Source of the DNA: Pseudalkalibacillus salsuginis
Lineage (GTDB): Bacteria; Bacillota; Bacilli; Bacillales; Fictibacillaceae
Reading direction: 5' to 3'
DNA length: 64,000 nucleotides
NCBI RefSeq assembly: GCF_021646685.1
Contig: NZ_JAKJHW010000004.1
Span: 186,001-250,000, forward strand
The notes under the pieces were generated by a model, which had not been told where the DNA came from, did no database searches, and saw only the letters and a program-made list of their open reading frames with translations. Of the stretch, positions 39,469 through 48,186 are shown piece by piece. The translations under genes and the position numbers were made by a program. The first letter of the stretch is position 1; each line of letters starts with the position of its first letter.

Positions 39469-39659
39469 TTCGCCTGCTGAAAGGGAGTGAATTCCGCAGT
39501 AATGAAAAAATACCGAAGCCTTAATTATATGATGGATATTTTGCTTGCAATCTGTTATAAAATGCCGTTGAAGAGTATTATAATGTAGAGTGTTTCATGT
39601 TTCGATACGGATTAGGGTAAACTAGTGAGTGAAAACTTGGCAAAGGAGAGGTTGAAGAT
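39469..39659 (+). other. Spacer before ymfF with a TATAAT box
   Basis: No gene. TATAAT at 39579-39584 is a perfect -10 hexamer, but the -35 at 16-18 bases (TTATAA/TATAAA) is poor. ymfF follows the array and needs a start, so this is the best candidate. Confidence 0.35.
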
Positions 39660-40943
39660 ATGACAAAGACGAAAGAACCTCGAATCATACCTACTGAAGG
39701 GTATACACTGCATCTGGTAGAAACGGAAAAATATAAAACGACGACGATCTCCATCCAAATAAAAAGGAAGATTGAAGAAGAAAACGTAACAAAACGATCA
39801 TTATTGGCTCAAGTCCTGAAGTCTGGAACGAAATCCTATCCTTCTTCACTACATATCCATCGTCTTTTAGAAGATATGTATGGTGCTGGATTCGTTACAT
39901 CAATCGCCAAAAAAGGTGATTATCAGATCATCACGATCCGTATGGATGTTTCAAATGAAAAATTTCTTCTGGACAACACACAACTGCTTGAACAGTCCCT
40001 GGATTTCTTAGCTGAAGTATTGCTATATCCATTGAATGATGGAACAAAATTCGATGAAAGCAATGTGAAAAAGGAAAAGAGGGTACTTAAACAGAAAATC
40101 CAATCGATATATGATGATAAAATGCGTTTTGCGAACAAACGGCTTGTCGAAGAAATGTTCAAAGGCCAGTCATATGCACAGCATGCATTCGGAAAAGAAG
40201 AAGAGGTCGAGTCGATTACGGCTGAAGAATTGTTCGATTATTATAAAGACGTGATTGAAAAAGATGAAATTGATATTTATATAATCGGGGATATCAATGG
40301 TGAAGAAGTAGGACGAAAAGTCCAATCCAGCCTCCGGCTTAATGAACGTATCAATACAGATGAAGCACCAGTCCAGGAAGTTACTGCTAGACACCAGGAA
40401 AATGTCGTTTTTGATGAACAGGATGTCAAACAAGGAAAGCTTCATATCGGTTACCGGACCTCAATAACGTTTGCAGATCCTGAATACTACGCCATTCAAG
40501 TATTCAATGGAATCTTCGGTGGATTTTCTCATTCGAAATTGTTCCTCAATGTACGTGAGAAAGCAAGCCTTGCGTATTATGCCGTTTCGAGAATCGAAAG
40601 TCATGTCGGTGCCCTATTCGTCATGTCAGGCATTGAATTCAAAAATTACGAAAAAGCCGTATCCATCATCAAAGAGCAAATGGATCACATGAAGAGTGGC
40701 GATATAACAGATTCAGAACTTTCTCAGACCAAAGAAATGATACGTAATCAGCTTCTCGAGTCTGTTGATAACCCGAACAGCTGGGTCGATCTGCTTTATC
40801 ATTCCAGAGTCGCTGGTATACGTCGATCCATTGATGAGTGGATCGAGGGCATCCAGGCTGTCACGATGGAAGATATCCGGAATGTAGCGGATACAGTAAC
40901 ATTAGATACGATCTATTTCCTTAAAGGGGAGGGTCAAAAGTAA
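39660..40943 (+). CDS. ymfF: M16-family peptidase homologue YmfF, lacking the zinc motif
   Basis: A 427-residue pitrilysin-family protein paired with ymfH. Where the active subunit has HFLEH, this protein has LHIHRLLEDMYGAGF and no HxxEH, so it is probably the non-catalytic partner of a two-subunit peptidase, like other M16B pairs. The second-half sequence GFSHSKLFLNVREKASLAYYAVSR is typical of the domain that closes over substrate. Its stop overlaps the ymfH ATG by one base, indicating coupled synthesis. The ATG follows AAAGGAGAGG. Confidence 0.88.
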   Translation: MTKTKEPRIIPTEGYTLHLVETEKYKTTTISIQIKRKIEEENVTKRSLLAQVLKSGTKSYPSSLHIHRLLEDMYGAGFVTSIAKKGDYQIITIRMDVSNEKFLLDNTQLLEQSLDFLAEVLLYPLNDGTKFDESNVKKEKRVLKQKIQSIYDDKMRFANKRLVEEMFKGQSYAQHAFGKEEEVESITAEELFDYYKDVIEKDEIDIYIIGDINGEEVGRKVQSSLRLNERINTDEAPVQEVTARHQENVVFDEQDVKQGKLHIGYRTSITFADPEYYAIQVFNGIFGGFSHSKLFLNVREKASLAYYAVSRIESHVGALFVMSGIEFKNYEKAVSIIKEQMDHMKSGDITDSELSQTKEMIRNQLLESVDNPNSWVDLLYHSRVAGIRRSIDEWIEGIQAVTMEDIRNVADTVTLDTIYFLKGEGQK

Positions 40944-42232
40944 TGAATGAATCCTACTACGATCAACTGAAAGAAACCTTATACTCGGAGACGCTGGATA
41001 ATGGCTTGCACGTTTATATTTTACCGAAGGAAGGTTTTAACAAAACGTATGCAACCTTTACAACGAAATACGGTTCTGTCGATAACCATTTCACTCCGCT
41101 AGGCTCGGATAAGCCGGTGAAGGTACCAGACGGAATTGCTCATTTTCTAGAGCATAAATTGTTTGAAAAAGAGGACGGGGATGTATTCCAGGACTTCAGC
41201 AAGCAAGGGGCTTCTGCGAACGCTTTCACATCGTTTACTCGGACCGCCTACCTTTTTTCAAGTACTTCAAATGTAAAAGAAAATCTGAAGACACTGATCG
41301 ATTTTGTCCAAGCGCCTTATTTTACCGAAAAGACTGTGGAAAAAGAAAAAGGGATCATCGGGCAAGAAATCGAGATGTATGATGATAATCCAGATTGGCG
41401 TGTTTATTTCGGTGTGATCGAGAATATGTTCCATCGACACCCAGTCAAAATCGATATTGCCGGAACAATATCTTCCATTGCCAAAATCTCAAAAGATTCT
41501 CTCTATACATGCTATGAGACGTTTTACCATCCCAGCAACATGCTGCTGTTCGTCGTCGGTAATGTCGTTCCAGAAGAAATCATAAGTCTTGTGAAGGAAA
41601 ATCAGAGCGGAAAAGAATTTACGCCACCAGAAAAAATCGAGCGTTTTTTTGAAGAAGAACCACCTGAAGTTGCAAAAAAGAAATCGGTCATCAAAATGAC
41701 TGTGCAAACTCCGAAGTGTATGGTCGGATTTAAACAGGCCACACCTAAGCGGTTTGGGGATGAACGGCTCAAGTACGAATTAGGGATGAATCTTCTCCTT
41801 GATTATCTCTTCGGTCAAAGCTCAGAAAATTATGAAGAGTTGTATACGGAAGGCTTGATCGATCAATCGTTCTCATTCGATTATACCGAAGAAACAGAAT
41901 TCGGCTTCTCGCTTATCGGCGGGGAAACGAGTGATCCAGATCGACTGACTGATCGGATATTCGAGATGATCGAAGCGACCAAATCAAAAGGGATCGATAC
42001 AGAAGCTATTGACCGCCTGAAGAAAAAGAAGATGGGAAGTTTCCTAAGATCGATGAATTCACCCGAATATATTGCAAACCAGTTCACTCGTTTCCAATTT
42101 GGTGATATGAATTTGTTTAAGGTCGTTGAAATGTACGACAAAATAACAACTGAAGATCTTCAGAACATACTGAATGATCATTTTAAAGAAAAGGCCTTCA
42201 CGAGCTGCCAGATACGACCGAAAAACAGTTAA
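40943..42232 (+). CDS. ymfH: M16-family zinc peptidase YmfH
   Basis: A 429-residue catalytic M16 subunit: the inverted zinc motif HFLEH lies at about residues 67-71, with the third ligand region KEKGIIGQEIEMYDDNPDWR near 135-155. The second domain contains CMVGFKQATPKRFGDERLKYE. In B. subtilis ymfF and ymfH belong to a locus linked to processing of a small peptide in related species; no peptide gene is evident here. A weak terminator hairpin and a 21-bp phased repeat follow. Confidence 0.9.
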   Translation: MNESYYDQLKETLYSETLDNGLHVYILPKEGFNKTYATFTTKYGSVDNHFTPLGSDKPVKVPDGIAHFLEHKLFEKEDGDVFQDFSKQGASANAFTSFTRTAYLFSSTSNVKENLKTLIDFVQAPYFTEKTVEKEKGIIGQEIEMYDDNPDWRVYFGVIENMFHRHPVKIDIAGTISSIAKISKDSLYTCYETFYHPSNMLLFVVGNVVPEEIISLVKENQSGKEFTPPEKIERFFEEEPPEVAKKKSVIKMTVQTPKCMVGFKQATPKRFGDERLKYELGMNLLLDYLFGQSSENYEELYTEGLIDQSFSFDYTEETEFGFSLIGGETSDPDRLTDRIFEMIEATKSKGIDTEAIDRLKKKKMGSFLRSMNSPEYIANQFTRFQFGDMNLFKVVEMYDKITTEDLQNILNDHFKEKAFTSCQIRPKNS

Positions 42233-42246
42233 GAACACAATGATAG

Positions 42247-42276
42247 GGAGACTGGCTAAAAAGTCAGTCTCTACTT
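42247..42276 (+). terminator. Hairpin terminator after ymfH
   Basis: 10-bp stem (42247-42256 with 42263-42272, two G-U), short A-rich loop, modest T content downstream. Confidence 0.55.
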
Positions 42277-42295
42277 TATGTTTCGGTACGAATTT

Positions 42296-42400
42296 ATCGG
42301 TGCAGATTAAAAATATATCGGAGCAAACTTCAATTTAATCGGTGCAAATTAGCAATTTATCGGTGCTATTCTTGATTTTATCGGTGATTTGCTCATTCAA
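42296..42400 (+). repeat. Five 21-bp phased direct repeats (ATCGGTGCAAATT...)
   Basis: ATCGG recurs at 42296, 42317, 42338, 42359 and 42380, exactly 21 bases apart. The core is ATCGGTGCAAATTA followed by an A/T-rich 7 bases; copy 2 has ATCGGAGC and copy 5 keeps only ATCGGTG. The spacing is two helical turns, so the cores face one side of the DNA. The array lies in the ymfH-ymfI gap, ending 26 bases before ymfI. Confidence 0.9.
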
Positions 42401-42426
42401 CACAATTTCATATGGGGGGATGCAAT

Positions 42427-43149
42427 ATGAAAAACTATGCACTAGTGACTGGCGCCAGTGGGGAAATCGGACAAGCGATTGCAAGGGAAATGGCGGCCCA
42501 GGGATATAACCTTTACCTGCACTATTTCCGGAACAAGCATGCAGTCGAAAAGCTGCAAATCGAATTTTCCTCAATTATCGAATGTAAGTTGATCAAGGCA
42601 AATCTGGCAGTCCAAGAAGGACCTCGAATGTTAGCTGAACAGATTAAGACGCCGATCGATGTATTTATTTATAATTGCGGGAGTTCACATACTGGACTGA
42701 TTACAGATGTATCCGAAAAGGAACTCGATGGTATGGTACAGCTCCAGTTGAAAAGCCCATTCCAGCTCATCCAACAACTTTTGCCGTCAATGATTGAAAG
42801 GAAGAAAGGGTCGATTGTCATGATCACCTCCATTTGGGGACAGACGGGGGCATCCTGTGAAGTACTCTATTCGATGGTCAAGGGTGGCATGAACACAATG
42901 GTCAAGGCCTTGTCGAAAGAATTGGCTCCTAGTGGAATCCGAGTCAATGCAGTAGCACCTGGTATCATTTCGACAAAAATGAATGAACATCTGTCTGAAA
43001 AGGAGCTTGAAGAGATCTCAGAAGAAATTCCGCTCGGGAGATTTGGACTCCCTGAAGAAGTCTCTGATGCAGTCGGTTATTTGGTATCCAAAAAATCTTC
43101 TTATGTCACTGGGCATATCCTTCCTGTCAATGGCGCCTGGTATTGTTAA
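42427..43149 (+). CDS. ymfI: Short-chain dehydrogenase/reductase YmfI
   Basis: A 240-residue FabG-like SDR. The NAD(P)-binding TGASGEIGQAIA is at about residues 8-19, the NCGSS segment follows beta-4, catalytic Ser is in MITSIWGQ and the YxxxK pair in LYSMVKGGMN (about 155). The C-terminal VSKKSSYVTGHILPVNGAW is standard. The ATG at 42427 is placed after GGGGGGATG; one five codons upstream falls before it. Substrate unknown. Confidence 0.9.
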   Translation: MKNYALVTGASGEIGQAIAREMAAQGYNLYLHYFRNKHAVEKLQIEFSSIIECKLIKANLAVQEGPRMLAEQIKTPIDVFIYNCGSSHTGLITDVSEKELDGMVQLQLKSPFQLIQQLLPSMIERKKGSIVMITSIWGQTGASCEVLYSMVKGGMNTMVKALSKELAPSGIRVNAVAPGIISTKMNEHLSEKELEEISEEIPLGRFGLPEEVSDAVGYLVSKKSSYVTGHILPVNGAWYC

Positions 43150-43224
43150 AAATGGATGCATAATTTTCATCTTCATGAGAAAAGATAATGTCTGAACGAT
43201 TTTATTTTCTAGGAGGGACTAGAC

Positions 43225-43476
43225 ATGTCTGTTCTTGATAACTGGAATGAGTGGAAAGGTTTCCTCAGTGAACGTTTACGTCAAGCAGAGGAAAAAGGAA
43301 TGAAGGACGGCGCGATTACTGAAATTGCGACTGAAATCGGAGGATACCTTGCTGATCAGGTTGAACCGAAGAACGCTGAAGAAAAAGTACTTGCAGACCT
43401 TTGGAATGTTGCTAGTGAAGAAGAGCGGCACTCAATCGCCAGCATGATGGTCAAGCTTGTACAAGAAAGACAGTAG
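43225..43476 (+). CDS. ymfJ: YmfJ family protein (DUF3243)
   Basis: An 83-residue acidic, helical protein of the DUF3243 family found in this position across Bacillus. It opens MSVLDNWNEWKGFLSERL and contains KGMKDGAITEIATEIGGYLA, both characteristic. TAGGAGGG precedes the ATG. No function is known to me; a terminator follows. Confidence 0.85.
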   Translation: MSVLDNWNEWKGFLSERLRQAEEKGMKDGAITEIATEIGGYLADQVEPKNAEEKVLADLWNVASEEERHSIASMMVKLVQERQ

Positions 43477-43483
43477 GAGAAAT

Positions 43484-43556
43484 AAGACTGATCCGATATG
43501 AATGTTAATATTCTCTGACCATTCGTAAGCTGATTCTTTGAAGGATCAGTCTTTTT
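43484..43556 (+). terminator. Terminator after ymfJ with long loop
   Basis: Perfect 11-bp stem (43484-43494 with 43543-43553) followed by TTTTT; the 48-base loop is unusually long. Confidence 0.65.
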
Positions 43557-43696
43557 CATTTAAAAATAAGTACTAGGCAATCCTTTTCACTTCGTTTAAG
43601 ACTTGCCAAGTTTTCTTTAATTTTACTTTTCTTAATGTTGAAAATCATTTATCATTAGGATGTCGGATATTGGTGAATATGCAAAGGAGATGAGCA

Positions 43697-44476
43697 ATGG
43701 ATAAGCAGGAATGGTATTTAGAATATGAAATACATAAAAACCGTCCCGGGCTGCTGGGGGATATTTCTTCATTGCTCGGCATGCTTGGAATAAATATTAT
43801 TACAATCAATGGTGTTGACAATATAAGACGCGGTATGTTGTTGTTGGCTCACAATCCTGAACAAGTCGAACGTCTGAAGACTATCCTTGAAACGATGGAC
43901 AACATCACGATCACCAAGATGAGGAAACCGAAACTCCGGGATATTCTAGCTGTCAGACATGGGCGCTACATCCAAAGGGATGCAGATGATAAAAAGACTT
44001 TCCGCTTTGTCCGTGACGAGCTTGGATTGCTTGTTGACTTCATGGCAGAATTGTTCAAGATCGAAGGACACAAACTCATCGGGATCCGTGGAATGCCCCG
44101 TGTCGGTAAGACTGAATCGATTGTTGCAGCCAGCGTATGTGCAAACAAACGATGGGTTTTCGTTTCATCAACTCTTCTGAAACAAACGATACGTAACCAA
44201 TTAGCGGATGATGAATACAGCAATGACCATGTTTTTTTAGTGGATGGAATTGTCTCCTTAAAGCGATCATCAGAAAAACATTGGCAATTGATCCGAGAGG
44301 TGATGAGACTTCCTGCAACTAAAATTGTTGAACATCCTGATATTTTTGTGAGGGATTCAGAGTATACGCTTGATGATTTTGATTATATCATTGAACTCCG
44401 AAATGATCCTGACGAAGAAATAACCTATGATGTCGTTGATAGGAATACGACAACCTTTGATTTTGATTTTGAATAG
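43697..44476 (+). CDS. ymfK: YmfK family protein (DUF3388)
   Basis: A 259-residue protein of the DUF3388 family with an ACT-like N-terminal region (YEIHKNRPGLLGDISSLLGMLGINIITING, read as about 10-40) and, further on, GMPRVGKTE, a P-loop-like GxxxxGKT at about 135-142, and FLVDG as a possible Walker B. This suggests nucleotide binding, but the family function is unknown. It starts after AAAGGAGATG, six bases before the ymfM cluster's own spacing region. Confidence 0.85.
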   Translation: MDKQEWYLEYEIHKNRPGLLGDISSLLGMLGINIITINGVDNIRRGMLLLAHNPEQVERLKTILETMDNITITKMRKPKLRDILAVRHGRYIQRDADDKKTFRFVRDELGLLVDFMAELFKIEGHKLIGIRGMPRVGKTESIVAASVCANKRWVFVSSTLLKQTIRNQLADDEYSNDHVFLVDGIVSLKRSSEKHWQLIREVMRLPATKIVEHPDIFVRDSEYTLDDFDYIIELRNDPDEEITYDVVDRNTTTFDFDFE

Positions 44477-44494
44477 TGGCAGGTGGTAGCAAGT

Positions 44495-45412
44495 ATGACA
44501 GAGCTTGGTCAGCGCTTGAAAGAAACACGATTGGAAAAACAGTTATCATACGAACAGTTACAGGATAAGACGAAAATCCAAAAGAGATATCTCCAAGCAA
44601 TCGAAGAAGGAAAATACTCCGTATTACCAGGAGCTTTTTACGCACGTGCATTCATTAAAAATTATGCAGAAGCGGTCGGACTGGATCCAGAAGTGCTTTT
44701 TGAAGAACATGCAAGTGAATTGCCCGTAACAAATGAAGAACCGTCGGAATTCACACCTCGATCTTCAAAAACCAAAACGAACGTCCCGAAGGACAACAAG
44801 GTGGCAAAGGTGTTTCCAGTATTCCTGACAGTCGTTTTACTAGCCGCTCTATTATTGGCCTTTTACTGGGTGATACAAAACAACGCAGGTAACAACAGCT
44901 CTGAACCGAACACCGAAAATGTAGACAAGTATGAAAGTTCTGAAGGTGATAAGCCAGAAGAGTCTACGGAGACATCCGAGGATACAGGTGGGAATGACGG
45001 CAACAGCGACACTTCTGAAGAAGAAGACACTACAGAAACTGAATCTGAGCCTGAAAAAGAATCACAAGAGCAAAAGGTGGAAGAACTCTCTTCGGAAGGG
45101 AGCATCAAATCCTATTCGCTATCCGGCACAGAGGAATTCACGGTCGAATTGAAGATGACCGGAGATGCCTATGTCGATGTGAAGGATGAATCAGGTCAAT
45201 ACATCGAACCTGGAAGAAAAGTTTTCAAAGAAGGCGACACACAGCAATATGATCTTGCGGATAAAACTCAGGTGACATTCAACATCGGTGCAAGCCAGCA
45301 TGTCGAAGTCACTGTCAATGGTGAACCACTCACATACGCGATGGAACCTTCCAAAAGACCACATCAGAAAATCGTCATCCAATATCAAAAAGGAAACGAA
45401 GAAGCCGATTAA
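44495..45412 (+). CDS. ymfM: RodZ-like membrane HTH protein YmfM
   Basis: A 305-residue RodZ-type protein that links MreB-like cytoskeleton to the membrane in related bacteria. An Xre-type helix-turn-helix (1-70; LGQRLKETRLEKQLSYEQL, QKRYLQAIEEGKYSVLPGAFYARAF) is followed by a single transmembrane helix (about 106-128), a Ser/Glu/Thr-rich extracytoplasmic linker (about 133-200) and a C-terminal DUF4115 domain. The ATG at 44495 is preferred to GTG at 44483 because MTELGQRLKE is the usual start and CAGGTGG is well placed. Two genes before pgsA-cinA-recA is its normal position. Confidence 0.92.
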   Translation: MTELGQRLKETRLEKQLSYEQLQDKTKIQKRYLQAIEEGKYSVLPGAFYARAFIKNYAEAVGLDPEVLFEEHASELPVTNEEPSEFTPRSSKTKTNVPKDNKVAKVFPVFLTVVLLAALLLAFYWVIQNNAGNNSSEPNTENVDKYESSEGDKPEESTETSEDTGGNDGNSDTSEEEDTTETESEPEKESQEQKVEELSSEGSIKSYSLSGTEEFTVELKMTGDAYVDVKDESGQYIEPGRKVFKEGDTQQYDLADKTQVTFNIGASQHVEVTVNGEPLTYAMEPSKRPHQKIVIQYQKGNEEAD

Positions 45413-45417
45413 TCCAT

Positions 45418-45469
45418 GGATTGGCTCAGCATGCATTTTAACAAGCAGTTGAGCTGGTCCTCTTTTTAT
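45418..45469 (+). terminator. Weak terminator after ymfM
   Basis: Arms 45418-45428 and 45450-45460 pair with two G-U and one mismatch; TCTTTTTATT follows. Confidence 0.5.
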
Positions 45470-45591
45470 TCGTTCTATCAAGTCCTGTTCAATATCCGCA
45501 TCATACTTTCTAATAAGGCTACAGTGTTTGTTTTGTGACTGATTGTGGTAAAATATACATGTTTGAGCCTGATAACCGACAGGAGGAAGTT

Positions 45592-46170
45592 ATGAACTTA
45601 CCAAATAAAATCACGTTTTCCAGAGTAATGTTGATCCCTATTTTCATGGTATTTCTCCTTGTTCCATTCAACTGGGGAAGCCTTGAATTATGGAATGGGG
45701 TAATACCTATCCACCATTTCATCGCAGCACTAATTTTCATCATTGCATCATGTACAGATTGGATTGACGGCTATTACGCAAGAAAATTGAACCTGGTTAC
45801 CAATTTCGGGAAATTTTTGGATCCACTGGCTGACAAGCTTTTGATCACAGCGGCACTTGTCGGACTCGTTGAGCTCCAACTTGCGCCAGCATGGATGGTC
45901 ATTTTGATTTTGAGCCGTGAATTTGCGGTGACAGGACTGCGTCTGATTGCAGCTGGTGACGGAGATGTCATTGCCGCCAGCAATATGGGGAAATTGAAAA
46001 CATGGATCCAAATCGTCGCGATAGCAGCATTGTTGCTTCATAATGTTCCATTCACCTTCATTTCATTCCCTTTTGCTGACATAGCCTTATGGGCAGCGAC
46101 ACTCATCACTGTCTATTCTGGATGGGATTATTTTACGAAAAACAAGCACATTATGCTAAAGTCAAAATAA
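45592..46170 (+). CDS. pgsA: CDP-diacylglycerol-glycerol-3-phosphate 3-phosphatidyltransferase
   Basis: PgsA makes phosphatidylglycerol phosphate from the CdsA product. The 192-residue membrane protein has the CDP-alcohol phosphotransferase motif DWIDGYYARKLNLVTNFGKFLDPLADK (D-G-x2-A-R-x8-G-x3-D-x3-D, about 56-82). The ATG at 45592, after ACAGGAGGAAG, gives the family N-terminus MNLPNKITFSR; an earlier in-frame ATG at 45535 adds 19 unrelated residues. A possible extended -10 (TGGTAAAAT, ending 45554) lies just upstream. Confidence 0.95.
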   Translation: MNLPNKITFSRVMLIPIFMVFLLVPFNWGSLELWNGVIPIHHFIAALIFIIASCTDWIDGYYARKLNLVTNFGKFLDPLADKLLITAALVGLVELQLAPAWMVILILSREFAVTGLRLIAAGDGDVIAASNMGKLKTWIQIVAIAALLLHNVPFTFISFPFADIALWAATLITVYSGWDYFTKNKHIMLKSK

Positions 46171-46181
46171 CGACAATGGAA

Positions 46182-46220
46182 GAGCTGACTCAAATCCGAT
46201 GGAAAGTCAGCCCTTTTATT
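46182..46220 (+). terminator. Terminator after pgsA
   Basis: 7-bp stem GCTGACT/AGTCAGC (46184-46190, 46205-46211), then CCTTTTATTT. Confidence 0.6.
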
Positions 46221-46240
46221 TCGGAGGAAGAGGTGAGTTT

Positions 46241-47503
46241 ATGAACGCAGAAATCATTGCAATAGGCTCGGAGTTGCTATTAGGCCAAATCGCAAATACG
46301 AATGGCCAATTCATTTCTAAACAGCTGGCCGATCAAGGGATCAATGTGTTCCATCATTCGGTCGTCGGAGATAACAAACAACGACTTATTTCAACGATCC
46401 AGATCGCTGAAGAACGCGCTGACCTATTGATTTTCACTGGCGGGCTTGGTCCTACAAAAGATGACCTCACGAAAGAAACGATTGCAGAGCACCTTGGTCT
46501 CCCGCTGATCGAGAATAAAGAAGCGATGGATTTCATTGAAGGATATTACGAGAAAATTCAACAACCGATGTCAGAGAACAACCGCAGGCAAGCCCTTGTA
46601 TTTGAAGGAGCTGCTGTACTGCCGAATAACTATGGGATGGCTCCGGGGATCGCTTTGCAAAAAGAGAACAAGACGTATGTTCTTTTGCCTGGGCCGCCGA
46701 AGGAAATGAAGCCGATGTTCACCGATTTCGCGATTCCATACATACAGCAATGGAGAGGGGAAGATGTAGAGCTTATTCTCTCACGTGTCCTCCGTTTCTA
46801 TGGTATCGGTGAATCGGCACTTGAAACGAAATTGCTGGACCTCATCGAAGGACAGACGAACCCGACGATTGCACCTCTAGCGGGCAATTACGAGGTGACC
46901 TTGAGATTGACTGCCAAGTGTCAGACCGAGGATCAAGGTAAAAGAATGATAAGTGAACTCGAAAAGGAAATTTTTGATCGAGTCGGCCGATTTTTTTATG
47001 GCTATGATGACACTACACTTTCCTCCGAAGTCTTCAATACATTGCAAAATAATAAGCTAACAGTTTCTTGTGCTGAAAGTTTGACAGGGGGGTTTTTCGG
47101 ACATGAACTGACGAAGCAGCCTGGGGCAGGGCAGATTTTACAGGGCGGCATCATATGCTATCAGAATGAGATCAAAAAGAATCAATTGAAGATCCCCGAA
47201 AAAGTGTTGGATGAAGATGGCGCGGTAAGTGAATTGTGTGCGAAACTGATGGCGGAAAATGTACGGGAATTATTTAAAAGTGATTATGGCGTCAGTTTCA
47301 CTGGTGTGGCAGGTCCGAATGAAATGGAAGGAAAGCCTCCCGGCACAGTATATGTCGGAATCGCCTCCCCACAGGAAACGAAGGTATATCCGCTTAAGCT
47401 TGCTGGTGGCCGAAATGCAGTAAGGACCCGTACAGTCAACTATGGATTGTTTTATTTATTGAAACAACTTACAGGACAGCAGATTTCACAAAAAGGCGAA
47501 TAA
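46241..47503 (+). CDS. cinA: CinA family nicotinamide-nucleotide amidase / competence-damage protein
   Basis: A 420-residue two-domain protein: N-terminal MoaB/MogA-like (COG1058) domain with IAIGSELLLGQIANTNGQ and TGGLGPTKDD (about 68-77), and a C-terminal CinA amidase domain (from about 260; SCAESLTGG, GVAGPNEMEGKPPGTVYVG). Family members act on pyridine nucleotides; in competent bacteria cinA is co-transcribed with recA. The ATG at 46241 follows GGAAGAGGTGAG; an earlier in-frame start lies within the pgsA terminator. A LexA-type box overlaps its stop codon. Confidence 0.95.
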   Translation: MNAEIIAIGSELLLGQIANTNGQFISKQLADQGINVFHHSVVGDNKQRLISTIQIAEERADLLIFTGGLGPTKDDLTKETIAEHLGLPLIENKEAMDFIEGYYEKIQQPMSENNRRQALVFEGAAVLPNNYGMAPGIALQKENKTYVLLPGPPKEMKPMFTDFAIPYIQQWRGEDVELILSRVLRFYGIGESALETKLLDLIEGQTNPTIAPLAGNYEVTLRLTAKCQTEDQGKRMISELEKEIFDRVGRFFYGYDDTTLSSEVFNTLQNNKLTVSCAESLTGGFFGHELTKQPGAGQILQGGIICYQNEIKKNQLKIPEKVLDEDGAVSELCAKLMAENVRELFKSDYGVSFTGVAGPNEMEGKPPGTVYVGIASPQETKVYPLKLAGGRNAVRTRTVNYGLFYLLKQLTGQQISQKGE

Positions 47504-47510
47504 ATGTTCG
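47497..47510 (+). promoter_or_regulatory. LexA (DinR) SOS box upstream of recA
   Basis: CGAATAAATGTTCG matches the Bacillus consensus CGAAC-N4-GTTCG with one mismatch. It overlaps the cinA stop and lies ten bases before the recA -35. Confidence 0.75.
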
Positions 47511-47519
47511 TAAAAAGTA

Positions 47520-47548
47520 TTGGCAAAAGGTATAAAAAAAGGTATGAT
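47520..47548 (+). promoter_or_regulatory. Sigma-A promoter of recA
   Basis: TTGGCA (47520-47525), 17-base spacer, TATGAT (47543-47548), 30 bases before the recA ATG and just after the SOS box. Confidence 0.7.
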
Positions 47549-47577
47549 GAAGTTAGTTAATTTTAAGGAGTGATTGC

Positions 47578-48186
47578 ATGAGTGATCGTAAAGCTGCATT
47601 AGATATGGCTTTAAGACAAATAGAAAAGCAATTTGGTAAAGGATCTGTCATGAAGTTGGGAGAACAGACGGAAAGTCGTGTTTCCACAACTTCAAGCGGA
47701 TCACTCGCTGTGGATATCGCACTAGGTGTAGGTGGTTATCCGCGCGGCAGGATCATTGAAGTCTACGGACCTGAATCTTCAGGTAAAACAACTGTAGCCC
47801 TGCACGCGATTGCAGAATCACAACGGAATGGCGGACAGGCAGCATTCATCGATGCTGAACATGCTCTTGACCCGGTTTATGCTGAAAAGCTTGGTGTGGA
47901 TATCAATGAACTGTTGTTATCTCAACCAGATACAGGGGAGCAGGCGTTAGAAATTGCTGAAGCCCTTGTACGTAGTGGAGCTGTAGACATCCTGGTCATC
48001 GACTCTGTCGCTGCCCTGGTACCGAAAGCTGAAATCGAAGGGGAGATGGGTGACTCGCACGTCGGACTTCAGGCTCGTTTGATGTCACAGGCGCTTCGAA
48101 AACTATCGGGAGCGATCAGCAAATCAAAAACAACAGCAATCTTCATCAACCAGATTCGTGAGAAGGTCGGCGTCATGTTCGGAAAT
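47578..48186 (+). CDS. recA: RecA recombinase, 5' exon (residues 1-203)
   Basis: RecA forms the nucleoprotein filament for homologous recombination and SOS induction. This exon encodes 203 residues from [22 protein letters not shown] through Walker A GPESSGKT (about 64-71), Walker [11 protein letters not shown] (about 139-148) and into loop L2, ending [14 protein letters not shown]. The CDS is join(47578..48186, 48517..48945), giving 345 residues, close to the usual 348. Without splicing, translation would add QRLVA and stop at 48202, removing part of the core and the C-terminal domain. AAGGAG precedes the ATG. Confidence 0.97.

Noticed and set aside
38919-39500. CRISPR array
   Set aside because: The four 118-bp units are contiguous with no unique spacers, and no cas genes are nearby.
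38941-39524. Open frames with repeated LQRPTTWITS or GESLLVGLP peptides in the repeat array
   Set aside because: They are produced by the 118-bp period; the DNA belongs to a non-coding intergenic repeat family found elsewhere in the window.
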